From the NCBI GenBank assembly GCA_951394405.1, contig OX596339.1, positions 1,736,001 through 1,800,000 on the forward strand: a DNA stretch of 64,000 nucleotides, read 5' to 3'. The notes beneath the pieces are model-generated. The model made no database searches, was not told where the DNA came from, and was given only the letters and a program-made list of their open reading frames with translations. The translations under genes were made by a program, and so were the position numbers. Shown piece after piece: positions 44,755 to 55,200 of the stretch (its first letter is position 1; each line of letters starts with the position of its first letter). This DNA is from Coprinellus micaceus. Its lineage: Eukaryota > Basidiomycota > Agaricomycetes > Agaricales > Psathyrellaceae.

Positions 44755-44940
44755 GACTCAGGGTCTGCTGGACCAGCCGGGGATCTGGGACGCCAGAGCT
44801 GGGTCGCTGACCCTGTTGTTCGTCCAGATCAGGGTACCGACGCAGACCAGCTGGGCGCAGCGGTTCTGCTGGGCGCCAGTCTGGTTTGTGTCAGATCTGC
44901 AACCTGGCAGTCTGGTCTGTTCCGTTCTGCGCTGGTTCCC
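44755..44940. repeat. CTGG-rich island 1
   Basis: Dense occurrence of CTGG, CTGGG and their complement CCAG, spaced about 8-20 bp, for example in gctggaccagccgggg and gctgggcgcagcgg. No coding sense. Similar islands follow at 45800-46080 and 46620-46890. Confidence 0.6.
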
Positions 44941-45799
44941 CCTATTTCCACCACTCCAGTGAATTCTCATATGACCACGAAAGCTGAATTTGCATTGAGA
45001 GCGTAACTAAGAACAAATATTTAGCAATAGCGATACATGTATACGACGTCAGAGCGAGACGGGGTGGTTGTGCGAGGACGTTGTACGCCTGCATGCGGTG
45101 GCGCGTGCTCCCCACGGAAGACATAGCGGCGATTGGGCGAGATGCTGAGGGGGATCTGGCGGGTACTACTATGAGTTAGGTCAACTCGCCTCGAAGACAC
45201 CAGAGACTCGAGAGCGCTGAGATAGCTACCTATATCCGCAGTCAGACCGAGGACGGTTATGGTGTCACTGAGAAGCTCAGAGCGATCCTAGGCCGTGCGG
45301 AACCTACCCCTCTCTACGCAACCCACTCACCAACGCGTTTCCCGCCCTTCGCATTCCCCGCCTTTACGCGTTCCTCGCCTAGACTTACCTCCCGCCCATT
45401 CACGCCTCCAAGCCCATCGCCGGTTGCAAGGCGTTGCCGCTGAACGGGTGCCGATATCGCTGCTTCAGCATGAGAGCATCGAGTACGCCGGCGGAGGGGA
45501 AGGGCGGGTCCCGTTTAGCAGAGCTATATGAAGGGAGGAGGGAGGAGGGGGATGTGGGGATGATGGGGGAAGGGAAGAAAGAAGGGAGGTGAGGAAACAA
45601 GTCGAGACGCGCTCATTAAGAGGCGCACGGGCCTCCACGTGATGGTGTTTGAAACTCCGCTCGACTTCGTTCAAGCGCTTGTGCGGGCTGTTTTGGCTGA
45701 CGGTGCTCTCAGTTGTAGAGATTTGATTTTTCTTTGGCACTTATGATACCCCAATATTTATAAATGACCCGCTTCCGATGCCCGACAGAACTGAGCTAC

Positions 45800-46080
45800 T
45801 GTAGACTGGCTCAAGCAGGTACGGGTCCCCATCCTGCTCCGCCCCTGGTCTACCTCCCTCCAGCTGGCCCGTCCCTGGTCTGCCCCCAACAAACTATTCT
45901 GATCCTGTTCTGCCTGCCTTCAGCTGGCTTATCCCTGGTCTGGGTAGCCCAGCCTGGGGACCAGTAGGTCATTCTTCCTCCATCCTGGAACACAGCTGAT
46001 CTACAGCTACCAAGCTGGAATGGTTGAAACAGTCTGGTATTAGGGTAGGTCTACTACACTCCAGCCTGGTCCTCGAAGAC
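45800..46080. repeat. CTGG-rich island 2 with a twice-repeated unit
   Basis: The unit ccagctggcccgtccctggtctg recurs in a diverged form as tcagctggcttatccctggtctg about 70 bp later (near 45850 and 45920). Around it CTGGTCT and CAGCCTGG words are frequent. Confidence 0.6.
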
Positions 46081-46619
46081 CCGCGAGTCGCATTTTCGTT
46101 GATGCGCCCCCACCTTCGCTATTTGATGTCTGCATCACGCCCCGCTCGACAGCGTCCTGCAGATCCCTCTGTTAGGACCCATACCCCTCTCAAAGACTGC
46201 ATCCTATGCAAGGAAAAATATTCCGAGCCAAGGAAACGTGCTTGTGCTGCAGCAAACTCGGTCTCAGATCCAGCTTCTACAAGCCTAATCAAAGTATCGC
46301 ACTGTTTAAACCCTGTCGCGAACAAAGAGGTTGAATGACCTTCTTATTGTGGATAACCTGGATTATTCTCGCGTGAATCGACTCGTAGGAAAATACTTAC
46401 ACTATCAACTCAATTACTTGGCTCGTAGATACATTCTCGGCGTACCCAACCAAATTTGATACCCTCAACAGTGGACACTTGTACTTAGAGCTTGACACAC
46501 GAGACTGGGATTTACTTCGCCGAGTAAACAGGGCCGACGCGGCGGACCAAGCATATTATCTCTCAGTATGTCGCGTGGCGACACTACGAGAAGATATTAT
46601 GGAAGAATCACTATGAACC

Positions 46620-46890
46620 ACGCCCCCAGTGAGTTTCACTGGGGGTTTACCGGGCGTCACTGGGCATTGCCTGGGTGTCACCGGGTAACTACTGGGTGTC
46701 CCTGGGAGACTCTGGGAGTCCCTGGGCATCCCTGGGCTCACATTTTTTGCGACACTGGGCAGCACCCAGGCAATAGAGTTAACTGGGCTCTGACCCGGTG
46801 AGTTCCCAGGGTTAGCCCAGTCAATAGCATGTCCTGGGCATTCCTGGGAGTGCTCACTGGGGTGAAACTGGGATACGTTTAAACTGGGAT
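46620..46890. repeat. CTGGG/CCGGG-rich island 3
   Basis: More than fifteen CTGGG, CCGGG or CCCAG words within 270 bp, many as cactggg, ccctggg or cctgggc. The motif polarity is mostly one-sided, with a few CCCAG words at 46755-46825. It starts with a perfect hairpin (next entry). Confidence 0.65.
46623..46645. repeat. Perfect inverted repeat (10-bp stem, 3-base loop)
   Basis: CCCCCAGTGA, loop GTT, TCACTGGGGG. The stem is fully complementary and G/C rich, so it should form a stable hairpin in single-stranded DNA or RNA. Confidence 0.8.
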
Positions 46891-49378
46891 GCATTTTATA
46901 TCCACCAATATTCTCGGTGGTTGGCTTTGTAGAGGGTAACAGAGCCCATAATTAGTTCACTGTTTCTCTTAAGGCGAGTGCCGTGGACATCGTGCGATGA
47001 AGCATAAGCTGCTAACTGAGTCCATCAGGGTGAATTCTATTCTAAGTATTTTCAGCGCAGTGAGTTTGGAATGTCAGCCTCACAATCATATGTAAGTACC
47101 AGTCGTGCGGCTGGCGATCATCTCTATTCCGTTCCACCACCACCACCATGGTCCATGACCCACCGTACCTTCCTTCCAGTCAACGATAAACGCTCTACAT
47201 GATCTTCGTCATTCACAACTTCCAGATACATATACTTCTCATTCCGCCCGCTTTCCAAGAACACCGAGCACGGACGTTGAACGAAGCAGGTGCTTGTTCC
47301 CCATAATGCGCGCTTGGCGAGGTGCGTATTGTTCTCCACCATGCCCACCAGACCACCCTTGCTCGCTCCTTCCGATATGAGCTCTCGAATACCGCTTCTG
47401 ATCCCTGACTAGGCTGACGACCGACCCTCTGTAGCACCCACCATATCTCTCGCTAGGATGCTCAACTAGCAGATTTGCACCCCTCCAGTGGACCGTCAGC
47501 ATGTGGGATGAGGTGAGTACTGGTTTTATCGAGATTTGTGTTTAGCGGGAAGTTCGCCTCCACTTCTGCGCAGAGAACATTCGCCACCGCGGTACGCCCT
47601 CTATTTGCATCACTTCTACTTGTGGGCTGTGGGCCGACGAGCGGCATCTCCGAGGCTTTAAGCCCCTGAGCTCTTGGCCCTGGGGGACCAGTCTTATGAT
47701 CTTGTTCAACCTTTGATTTGCCTTTGATCCCCCATGTAAGCGCCCATCAACTTCGTTTCATAACCCCGTTAGGACACGTTATGTAAGTCCACTCCACGAC
47801 AACCTGCCAAATTTGCCCCTCCCAAAGGTCTTGCGCCGACTGTTTAGTGCTGCATGGAATGGACGACATATACGCGCACGTCGGATTTCCAAGCGATTTC
47901 GTTGCTGTAATCGATCAGGTTGCCTCTGTTGGCCGTGACATACGGCGATACCTCGACGAACTCCGCGACAACGGGCATGGGACTCCCTACCCGTTGTCCC
48001 ACATCCTCGCGCGGATGTACCGTTACGCAGTGGTAATCCAGACTAGGAAGGCATACATCCTGCACAGGTACGCTATCCCCTTCCGTACAGCAATCCCCTC
48101 CCTTTAACACATGATATAAACGCACAGTCGGAAAGAAAAACTCATGAAGCGAGCGTGTGCTTCGACCTTACCTCATCGGTCGCCCGTGTCCTTGTGAGTA
48201 CCCGTCTCCTATCCCACAACGCGCCCTACCAACTGTTACACCTTCTAGATCTCCGTGGCATATCCGCACACAGGCGTGTGTCTTGGCCCGGTGCGAACGG
48301 CTGAGAACATCCCTCGCTAGCCTCTCGTATCTTTCTGGTCATTTCTCGTACTTCGTCTGCCTATAGGCCTGAACTATGATATTCATACCCATTACATCCA
48401 ATTCAACCGGCAACCGCGAGACCAAAATATGGGCATTCATGATTAACTCCGTCGTTCCCCGTCCGCCTACACCTCCTAAGAGAGCAGTACATCTAGGAAG
48501 ACAAGTGACTAACGCCCTCACACCCCCTCCTGGCCGAATCTCCCATGGTACTGGCCGTATCAAACTGCATCAAGCCCAAAATAAAGCTCAGCGGGACCTC
48601 AGGGCTGTTCCGTCCCCAGGGCGTGAATGACACAAGACCCTGACACTGCACTTCAGTATCAACAATGGCCACGTAGGTCGCATAGACCTACCGTTGCCGC
48701 AACATCGCGGTACGAGCGTATGACGCCGAACCTTCCGATGGATCCGGTGGGCGCGTCGATGTCGTCGTCCGGTAAGCCTGGCCAAGCATGCGAAGATACG
48801 GGGGTGGACACTGCCTGCCCACGCCTGCTGTGGGTCCCCCTAGCAAGACATGTCAATAAAATCCATATCGACAGATAATGGCGGCGAGAGTCAACGGCCT
48901 GAATCCAAACTGCCGAGAAGAATACTCACGGTAACAAAGGCCAGGACTCGTGTGGTTGAGCACTGGTGGGCTCCTGGCCACCATCATCCCCATCTTGTTC
49001 CTCTCCCCCGGTGGACGCTTGAACAAGGGACGTAGTAGCTACATCCTGAACAGGAGCTTGCAGAGGTTCCTGCGCATTTTGCCCGCGTTCGGAGGACGTG
49101 CGCCTGTCGTAAGGGTTAGCATCGACCATGCGTGTCAGAAGCAGGAGGCGAATGCGAGTGTCTCACCACGAGCAACGACTCCATAAAACACCCCGGCCCA
49201 GAGCCACCTATGACGCACGCCGCAAGGACGACATACCGCTGACTCTACGGTTCTCAGGTAAACCATGCAGGCCATACATACATTAGCTGCAGTTAATCCG
49301 AGCCCGCCTGAGGTACATGACGATGGATAATCAAATGCGACACGGACAAACGCTGCACAAAAAGAACCGAAGCCATAG

Positions 49379-50537
49379 TTAACCACGGAACCCCTCCAGC
49401 AGCTGTCCCCCCTCATAAACAATTACCTCCGCATCGTTGTCACCTTCAACCACCACCGTTGTCCCTCGCTCCGACATTGAGCCTCCTCCCACCGAACTGG
49501 GCATTCCACCCAACCGCCAAAAGAATCGGCGACCAGATGGAGTCACAGTCTCGCCCTTCTCGAACCCCATGGTCACGATTCCGGGACCCCATCCGTTCAA
49601 CTCCTGACCACACATTCGGCAGTCCATAAAACCCGCACGATGGCCCTTCCTACAGTCCTTCCCAATCTTGTAACCACGCCTCACATACTTCCCAACCACC
49701 CGCATCTCACTTTCTTCTTGTTCTAACCAACGCGAATACCCTGCCCTGTAGTTAACGAAACCTGAAATGCGCGTGTTAGCCTCTGACCTTCTAGGATCCC
49801 CCAGGACACAACAGCACGCACCTTTCCCCTCTAACGTCCACTCTGGAAAGAAGCACACAACTCCTCTCGCAGTTACCGCATTCATGACCACCGTAGAGTG
49901 AAAAGCGAAGATGGGAGCTTCAGCACATGGCATCCTGGAGTGGACGACATTCAGTTTTCGTGACGAGTCGGGCTTCACCAGGAGGACGACCTTCTCAACT
50001 ATCGCCGTGTTGTAATAATCAGCCCCGGTGTTCGGGGCGTCGTGTCCGTCGGACCCACCCTCATGAGAGGTCACCGCGTTAACCTGCGCGTTGCCGTGTT
50101 CCCCAATGTCATAACCCTGCGCTTCGAAATGCCCAACGACCTGGTCTACAGCGCCTGCCGGGCAGTAGAAATCCAAGTCCTGTGGGACCCACCTGCCTGG
50201 CGCACAGACGTGCAGTGCACCGGACCCAGACAACACGCTGTGCGTCTCATCCATCATCTCGGTCGTTGTCTTTTCATCCAAACCCCAATGCTTGAAGAGA
50301 CCGTTAACCCTGGTTCGGAGTTCGCAATGAGCCGAGTCCTCGTAGAGCTCTGCCCTCCTGATGATGTTCAGCTCCCGCAACGTTACGAAGCAGATCACCT
50401 CCAGGTGAACATCATGGGGCAGAATTCGCCAATATCGCTCTTGTGACAGGGAGGTGAGTACATGAACATAAACCCAACGGCATATACGCACCAAATTCCT
50501 CCGCCTCACGTTGATTCGCAGTGTCTGGCGTTGCCAT
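49379..50537 (-). CDS. Orphan basidiomycete protein with nucleotidyltransferase-like core (family member A)
   Basis: No firm family name. An ATG at 50537 gives MATPDTANQREAEEF; an intron at 50440-50491 (GTGCGT...CACAAG) joins to ERYWRILPHDVHLEVICFVT, an F-box-like N-terminal helix. At about residues 86-107 comes LSGSGALHVCAPGRWVPQDL and then DLDFYCP: a G-S followed about 14 residues later by D-L-D, the arrangement of the catalytic core of nucleotidyltransferase folds. Later KLNVVHSRMPCAEAP and FAFHSTVVMNAVTARGVVCF. A second intron (about 49760-49823; GTGCGT...TTTCAG) is in frame, so the read-through is also open. After it, CRKGHRAGFMDCRMCGQEL contains four Cys/His that could bind zinc. A diverged relative lies at 59985-61180. 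Confidence 0.6.
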
Positions 50538-50942
50538 TCGGTTCTGTGGGATGGGCATGGCGGTTGAAGTTTAAGAAACCACCTGGGACCAGAGTCTTCG
50601 TTATAGACACTCCGTCACCGAGCGTTTTCTGTTTCGGCACCTTACCTCGGCACGAAGTCAAGAACAAACATCGTCATTGGACTCGCTGTTGCAAGTCGAT
50701 GCTGTCGAATAAGAGCATAACCGAGAGGAGTCCAGGTGAGAGAGGGATCGGCCGTGCGAAGGTGATGGCCTGTTGATCGCTTCGCCGCACAATGGTTCCC
50801 ACCTCCCCAAACGTCTGCCCATCGTCGGTTAGCCCCTCCCCTGGATCGCTCTGCGCTCGTGCACCGATGACCGCTCGAGCCCCACCGTGGCTCCACAGCG
50901 AAGGCGTCATGTCTCACACCCCGATGTAATAATGTTAACTTT
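50538..50942. other. Divergent intergenic region
   Basis: About 400 bp between family member A (minus) and the F-box-like gene (plus). No motif recognised. Confidence 0.45.
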
Positions 50943-52217
50943 ATGGTCAATACCTCGACGTTACCCACCATGAACACCAATCCCTGTCATCTCCTCGGTC
51001 TCCCCGACGAATTGCTCGAGCGAATACTCTTTTTCACTCTTTACGAGGGGCCGGAATTTCGGGTCACCCACCTAGAATACGAAGACATCACCAAGCGCGG
51101 AACGCCCTTTGCGCGACGACACCGATGGTTCGCGATGGATTGCCTTGCAATTAATCGTAGAATCAACCGCATAGGCCTACCTCTTCTCTGGCGGTTCGTG
51201 ATTGTCAGGTCGATGTATTGTCTCTGTAGCATCCGAAGGCAGGCAATCCAGGGTGGACCGTTTTTCGGCGCAAACATCATTGGACCCAAGACCCAACGCC
51301 TACAGCTTCGCATCCACGGCGAGTTCGACCCCTTACTTCTCGCCGACACCTTCTTGGCCATGCCCAACATACGCGTTCTCATTGTCAACAATGTTACCGA
51401 CGAGCGTCAACCCCACTCGACCATGAAGCTAACGGACTTGGCTGGTACGGTGTCCCACCTGTCCAAACTCAGGCGACTTCAATTCCAATCACCCCAACCT
51501 ACATTGACCGACATTCACAACATATTGGCGCAGCATACGAACCTCAAGACCTTACGTTGCGACAGTATTCTGCAGCCCAACGTGCCCGTCCTCCCGGTAG
51601 CCGGATCGTGGACGTTCCGTAACCACAAGCTTTCAGTGTTATCATTGGGCTTGACGTCGGCGGAAGGCCGAGATGAATTCGCCGCTCAGGGCGTCCAATC
51701 TCTTATCGACCACTTGACGGCCATGCCCCCAACCTCATTAGGCAAGCTTACACGCGTCCACCTCCTGCAATACGCGCCCTCCGTGGGCGAATTCCTCCGC
51801 CAACATGGAACCCGCTTGCAACTTCTGCTTTATTCAACCCCTAGCCTTCCAACAAACTCCAGTGATCACGAGAACTTCCTGTCTATGTGTCCAAATCTGC
51901 GAGTGCTGATTTGGGTGGCCACGGAACGGGGCGGCGACTCACCGATACACACCCTTCCTGGAGCTCACAATCGCCTTAAGGTCATAACCATCGTTTATCC
52001 GGACACCTGGTCAACAACAAGTGAAGGCCAAGGACGGCTGCAACATTTCATTGACATCCTCGAGAATGGTTACTTCCCCAACCTGAAGACCGTGAAGCTC
52101 CAGCCTGGAGGAGGCGACGGGGGATCACTGGAGAGCCAAACATGGTTCCGGGCGCGGAGACGCCGTCTCAGCCGAAGTAACACTGGGTTGCAGTTACACA
52201 TCGATGCCGGGGTCTGA
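50943..52217 (+). CDS. F-box-like protein, single exon
   Basis: Probable substrate receptor of an SCF ubiquitin ligase. One uninterrupted frame of 424 codons from ATG 50943. The N-terminus carries an F-box-like helix set: LLGLPDELLERILFFTLYEG, followed by AINRRINRIGLPLLWRFVIV. The rest has leucine-rich-repeat-like spacing (LRRLQFQSPQPTLTDIHNIL, NLKTLRCDSI, NLRVLIWVATERGG, FPNLKTVKL), as in basidiomycete F-box/LRR proteins. It is intronless, unlike most cellular genes in this window. Its stop codon is only 53 bp from the stop codon of the Helitron helicase on the other strand. The F-box call rests on pattern, not on a strict motif. Confidence 0.65.
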   Translation: MVNTSTLPTMNTNPCHLLGLPDELLERILFFTLYEGPEFRVTHLEYEDITKRGTPFARRHRWFAMDCLAINRRINRIGLPLLWRFVIVRSMYCLCSIRRQAIQGGPFFGANIIGPKTQRLQLRIHGEFDPLLLADTFLAMPNIRVLIVNNVTDERQPHSTMKLTDLAGTVSHLSKLRRLQFQSPQPTLTDIHNILAQHTNLKTLRCDSILQPNVPVLPVAGSWTFRNHKLSVLSLGLTSAEGRDEFAAQGVQSLIDHLTAMPPTSLGKLTRVHLLQYAPSVGEFLRQHGTRLQLLLYSTPSLPTNSSDHENFLSMCPNLRVLIWVATERGGDSPIHTLPGAHNRLKVITIVYPDTWSTTSEGQGRLQHFIDILENGYFPNLKTVKLQPGGGDGGSLESQTWFRARRRRLSRSNTGLQLHIDAGV

Positions 52218-52270
52218 GCTCGTAGTAAGTCCCAACGATTTCAGAACCTGTCAGGGTGCTAATACTTCAA

Positions 52271-55200
52271 TCAGTCTGACTCAAGTTCCCTAATCGTCGA
52301 GACCTTCGCGTACATCACAAGCGACGCCTTCTTCTCCCCACACCTATTGAAATCTGTCTGGGCGAAGGTGACACCCTGGGTCCCCTCATGTGTACTGTAA
52401 CCGTGCACGGCACCGTCATGGAAGTAGACTTTTCCGTTGTCCAAGATAGCCCTCGCTACGAAATGAAAACTACCATAGTATACCACGCCGGCCAGCCTGT
52501 AAGTACCCCACCCTGGAACGTCTATGTGACTGTTGAAAAGCACATCCTGTGGACCTGCAGCCACCTCGATCCAAAGTGTGTCCGTACGGTCGTAAGCGTC
52601 ATCTCTGATGTCACCGCACCCGCGGCATTCGGTCAGTCCAACCATTCGCTGGTCGACTAGGTCTTGCACTGACATCTCGTCCGTCAAAGCTGTGAATCTC
52701 CCCACAGGACGCATTCCCAACAGCCGACGGCCCGCCCGCGAGAGGCATCGACGACATACTGAGTCATGACCTGGACACCTAATCGGGCTGTTTACGAGAT
52801 CGCGGGTGAGTTCAAAGAACTCAGTGCCTCTCTGCCCTCGAGGGTACTCGCCGGGACGTCTGGTCCGAACCTCCCCCCTCCAAATGTTGCGTATTCTAGT
52901 TAACTCATCTACCAGACTCGCTGATGGATCAATGTTCTCTAAACCGTCGATCAAAGTTCTCATGACGTCCCCGTGCCCTTTCAGAACCGGTGACCACTTT
53001 TGGACCTCGCTCTTCCACAGGGTGTGTATGACGAAGGTCAACGAGTCGTACGCACAGCTCCAATCCGCGCTGTCCCACAACGGTCCTGCAGGGGACAAGA
53101 AGGAAGGTGGGCGCGTGTTTGGTCGCCTCCTTTTAGGCTTGGGATCAGCCTTCGGCGCGTCACCCTTGCGCTTTCTTTTGTTCAGGCTCACAAGTGTCTC
53201 AACCTCCGCCAAGACTTTCGGTAGTGGAACTGAATCTTCAGGGCGGACGTCTTGCAGAGCCGGGTGCCAGTCCTGCTCTTCGTGTGTCCTCTTCCAATTT
53301 CTATAACGATCGATAGTTTCCCATCTCGTCGACTGCATAATCAGGGGGGGTAGCACACCTTTGTACCTTAAGTCTGTTATTGTATCCAAGTAGTTTAGTT
53401 CTCTAAATTCTTGCCTTAAGGCTCCATTTAGCGTTCCCGATACTTCCTTGAGCGTGAAATCCCTCAAGATCAGTGTGCCCTCCAAAGACTTTCCCCTCGA
53501 AAGGCATGTGTAGATCGCCTGGAAGTTCCTGCACTCAGAAATATCAACGACATTGTACGTCCTGGTCTTTCCTTGAGAGCTGTAGTCAGTCATTGCAAAG
53601 TTAGGGAGGATGGGCACCTGCGATCTGGAGATGTGGACATATTTGTCGTTGGGAAGTCTCGCATCCAGCACCTGGGATATTTTAGTCAAAGGGACGACAT
53701 TTGGCGGCAGGTGTGGCAACTTCACGTTGCGAGGAGCGTTCACAAGCTCCAAATACAAGACGTCGAGGCTCCGCTTTCCTTCCCAATGTTGTACCGCTGA
53801 AGCGGTCCAGGCGACAACCCGTGCCTCCTGACCCCTCGTCATGCAGAGCTCGGTTACCTCATTGTTTCTAATCAACACAGGCATACCTAAACAAAGGCGA
53901 AGGGTAGCCGGTATCTGGTCGCTCGTGTGAGGCCGCTGACCCCACAATGTACCCTGGATTTGCCTGGTAATTTCCTTGATGTTCAGGAACACCCTTTTCC
54001 TTTGCGTTTCTTGGGATGTACGCTTTGGGGCCGAGGTAGTCAATGAGTCCGTACTGACGAACTCGAATAACTTCTCTCCTGACTCGCGCGCAAACCTCTC
54101 CAAGTTGCTTTCGTTGATCTGATCTTTGGTGCGATTCCTCGCGGTGATTACCGACACGTCACGGAAGCGCGGGTCTTCCAAACTCAGGCTGGGGTTGTTG
54201 CCCGCAACTCTGGATCTCAAGAGCTCAACATCGTCATTTGTGCACGCGAAGTAGCGGAGATTGGCCAACGCTTTCTGGAATGCCTTCTCCTCCTTGGAGT
54301 TCCCAACCTGGCGCATATTTTGTTTCAGTATGACTACCGTTGTGAACTGCAGCCATATAGTCTTCCCAATGGTATTTTCTTGTTCCCCAGGTGTTTGCTT
54401 TGGAGACTGACGGAGGGACACCGCCTTGTCGTATAGCTTTGTTCCATGGGCGGGTGGGAGTTGGGCGAAATCACCCGCCAAGATAACATTAATACCCCCA
54501 AAGGGTTTCTCGTACATTTCTCGGGCTTCGCAGCATTTGGCGCTTATACGGCAGAGATCACGGCACGAGAGCATTGACATTTCGTCAATGAAGACGTACG
54601 ACACTCCCAAAACCCGTTGTTTTAGGTCATCGATGGCAGATAGTGATTCCCCCCCCATACTAGACTGTCCTGTTCTCAGACCCAAGAATGAATGATAGGT
54701 TGAACCACCGATGAGCGCCGCTGAAGTGCCTGTTGGCCCCAGCAGAGCAAATCGGTAACTCTCCTTCCGTTTATGGAAGAACTTGACCAAGGCTTTGATC
54801 ACCGTAGACTTTCCCGTGCCACCCATACCCCCAAGGTGCATCAAAAGTTGATCAGGAGCGACGCAAGTCGCGTGGTTTGCGATGATTCGGAACGCTTTCT
54901 CCTGCTCCGTATTCAAATTTTCCGACTTGACGATGGCTTCCATGACCTCAGACCACTTCTCGTCCGCCGGTACGAAGTTTTTGGACAGGAATGCTCCAGG
55001 TACAACGTAAGCGTCGTTCTTAACCTTGCCACTACCCCCGTCATCGTCGAAGGTAAGCATGTCGTCTAACGCCTTTGCTCTCACATCCTTAAATTCTTTC
55101 TTCTGGGCCTTGATAACATGGCGCCAAGCAGCAGCGCCTAACGATCGATCGATGACCAGGTGAGGAAGTTTCACGACGAATTTTTTTGATTGGCTCCACG

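Larger units (their letters stand above)
43471..49378. other. Gene-poor region with degenerate and low-complexity DNA
   Basis: About 5.9 kb with no intact gene I can support. It contains an A/G homopolymer-like tract, three CTGG-rich islands and a hairpin (listed separately). Weak possible exons occur near 47850-48110 (plus) and 48920-49420 (minus), where GT/AG signals and a CTAAC branch-like site are seen, but frames do not join into a recognisable protein. It may be decayed mobile-element DNA (inference). Confidence 0.5.

Noticed and set aside
44755..46890. CRISPR-like or tandem-repeat array
   Set aside because: The words are short, degenerate and unevenly spaced, with no constant repeat and unique spacers; the genome is eukaryotic.
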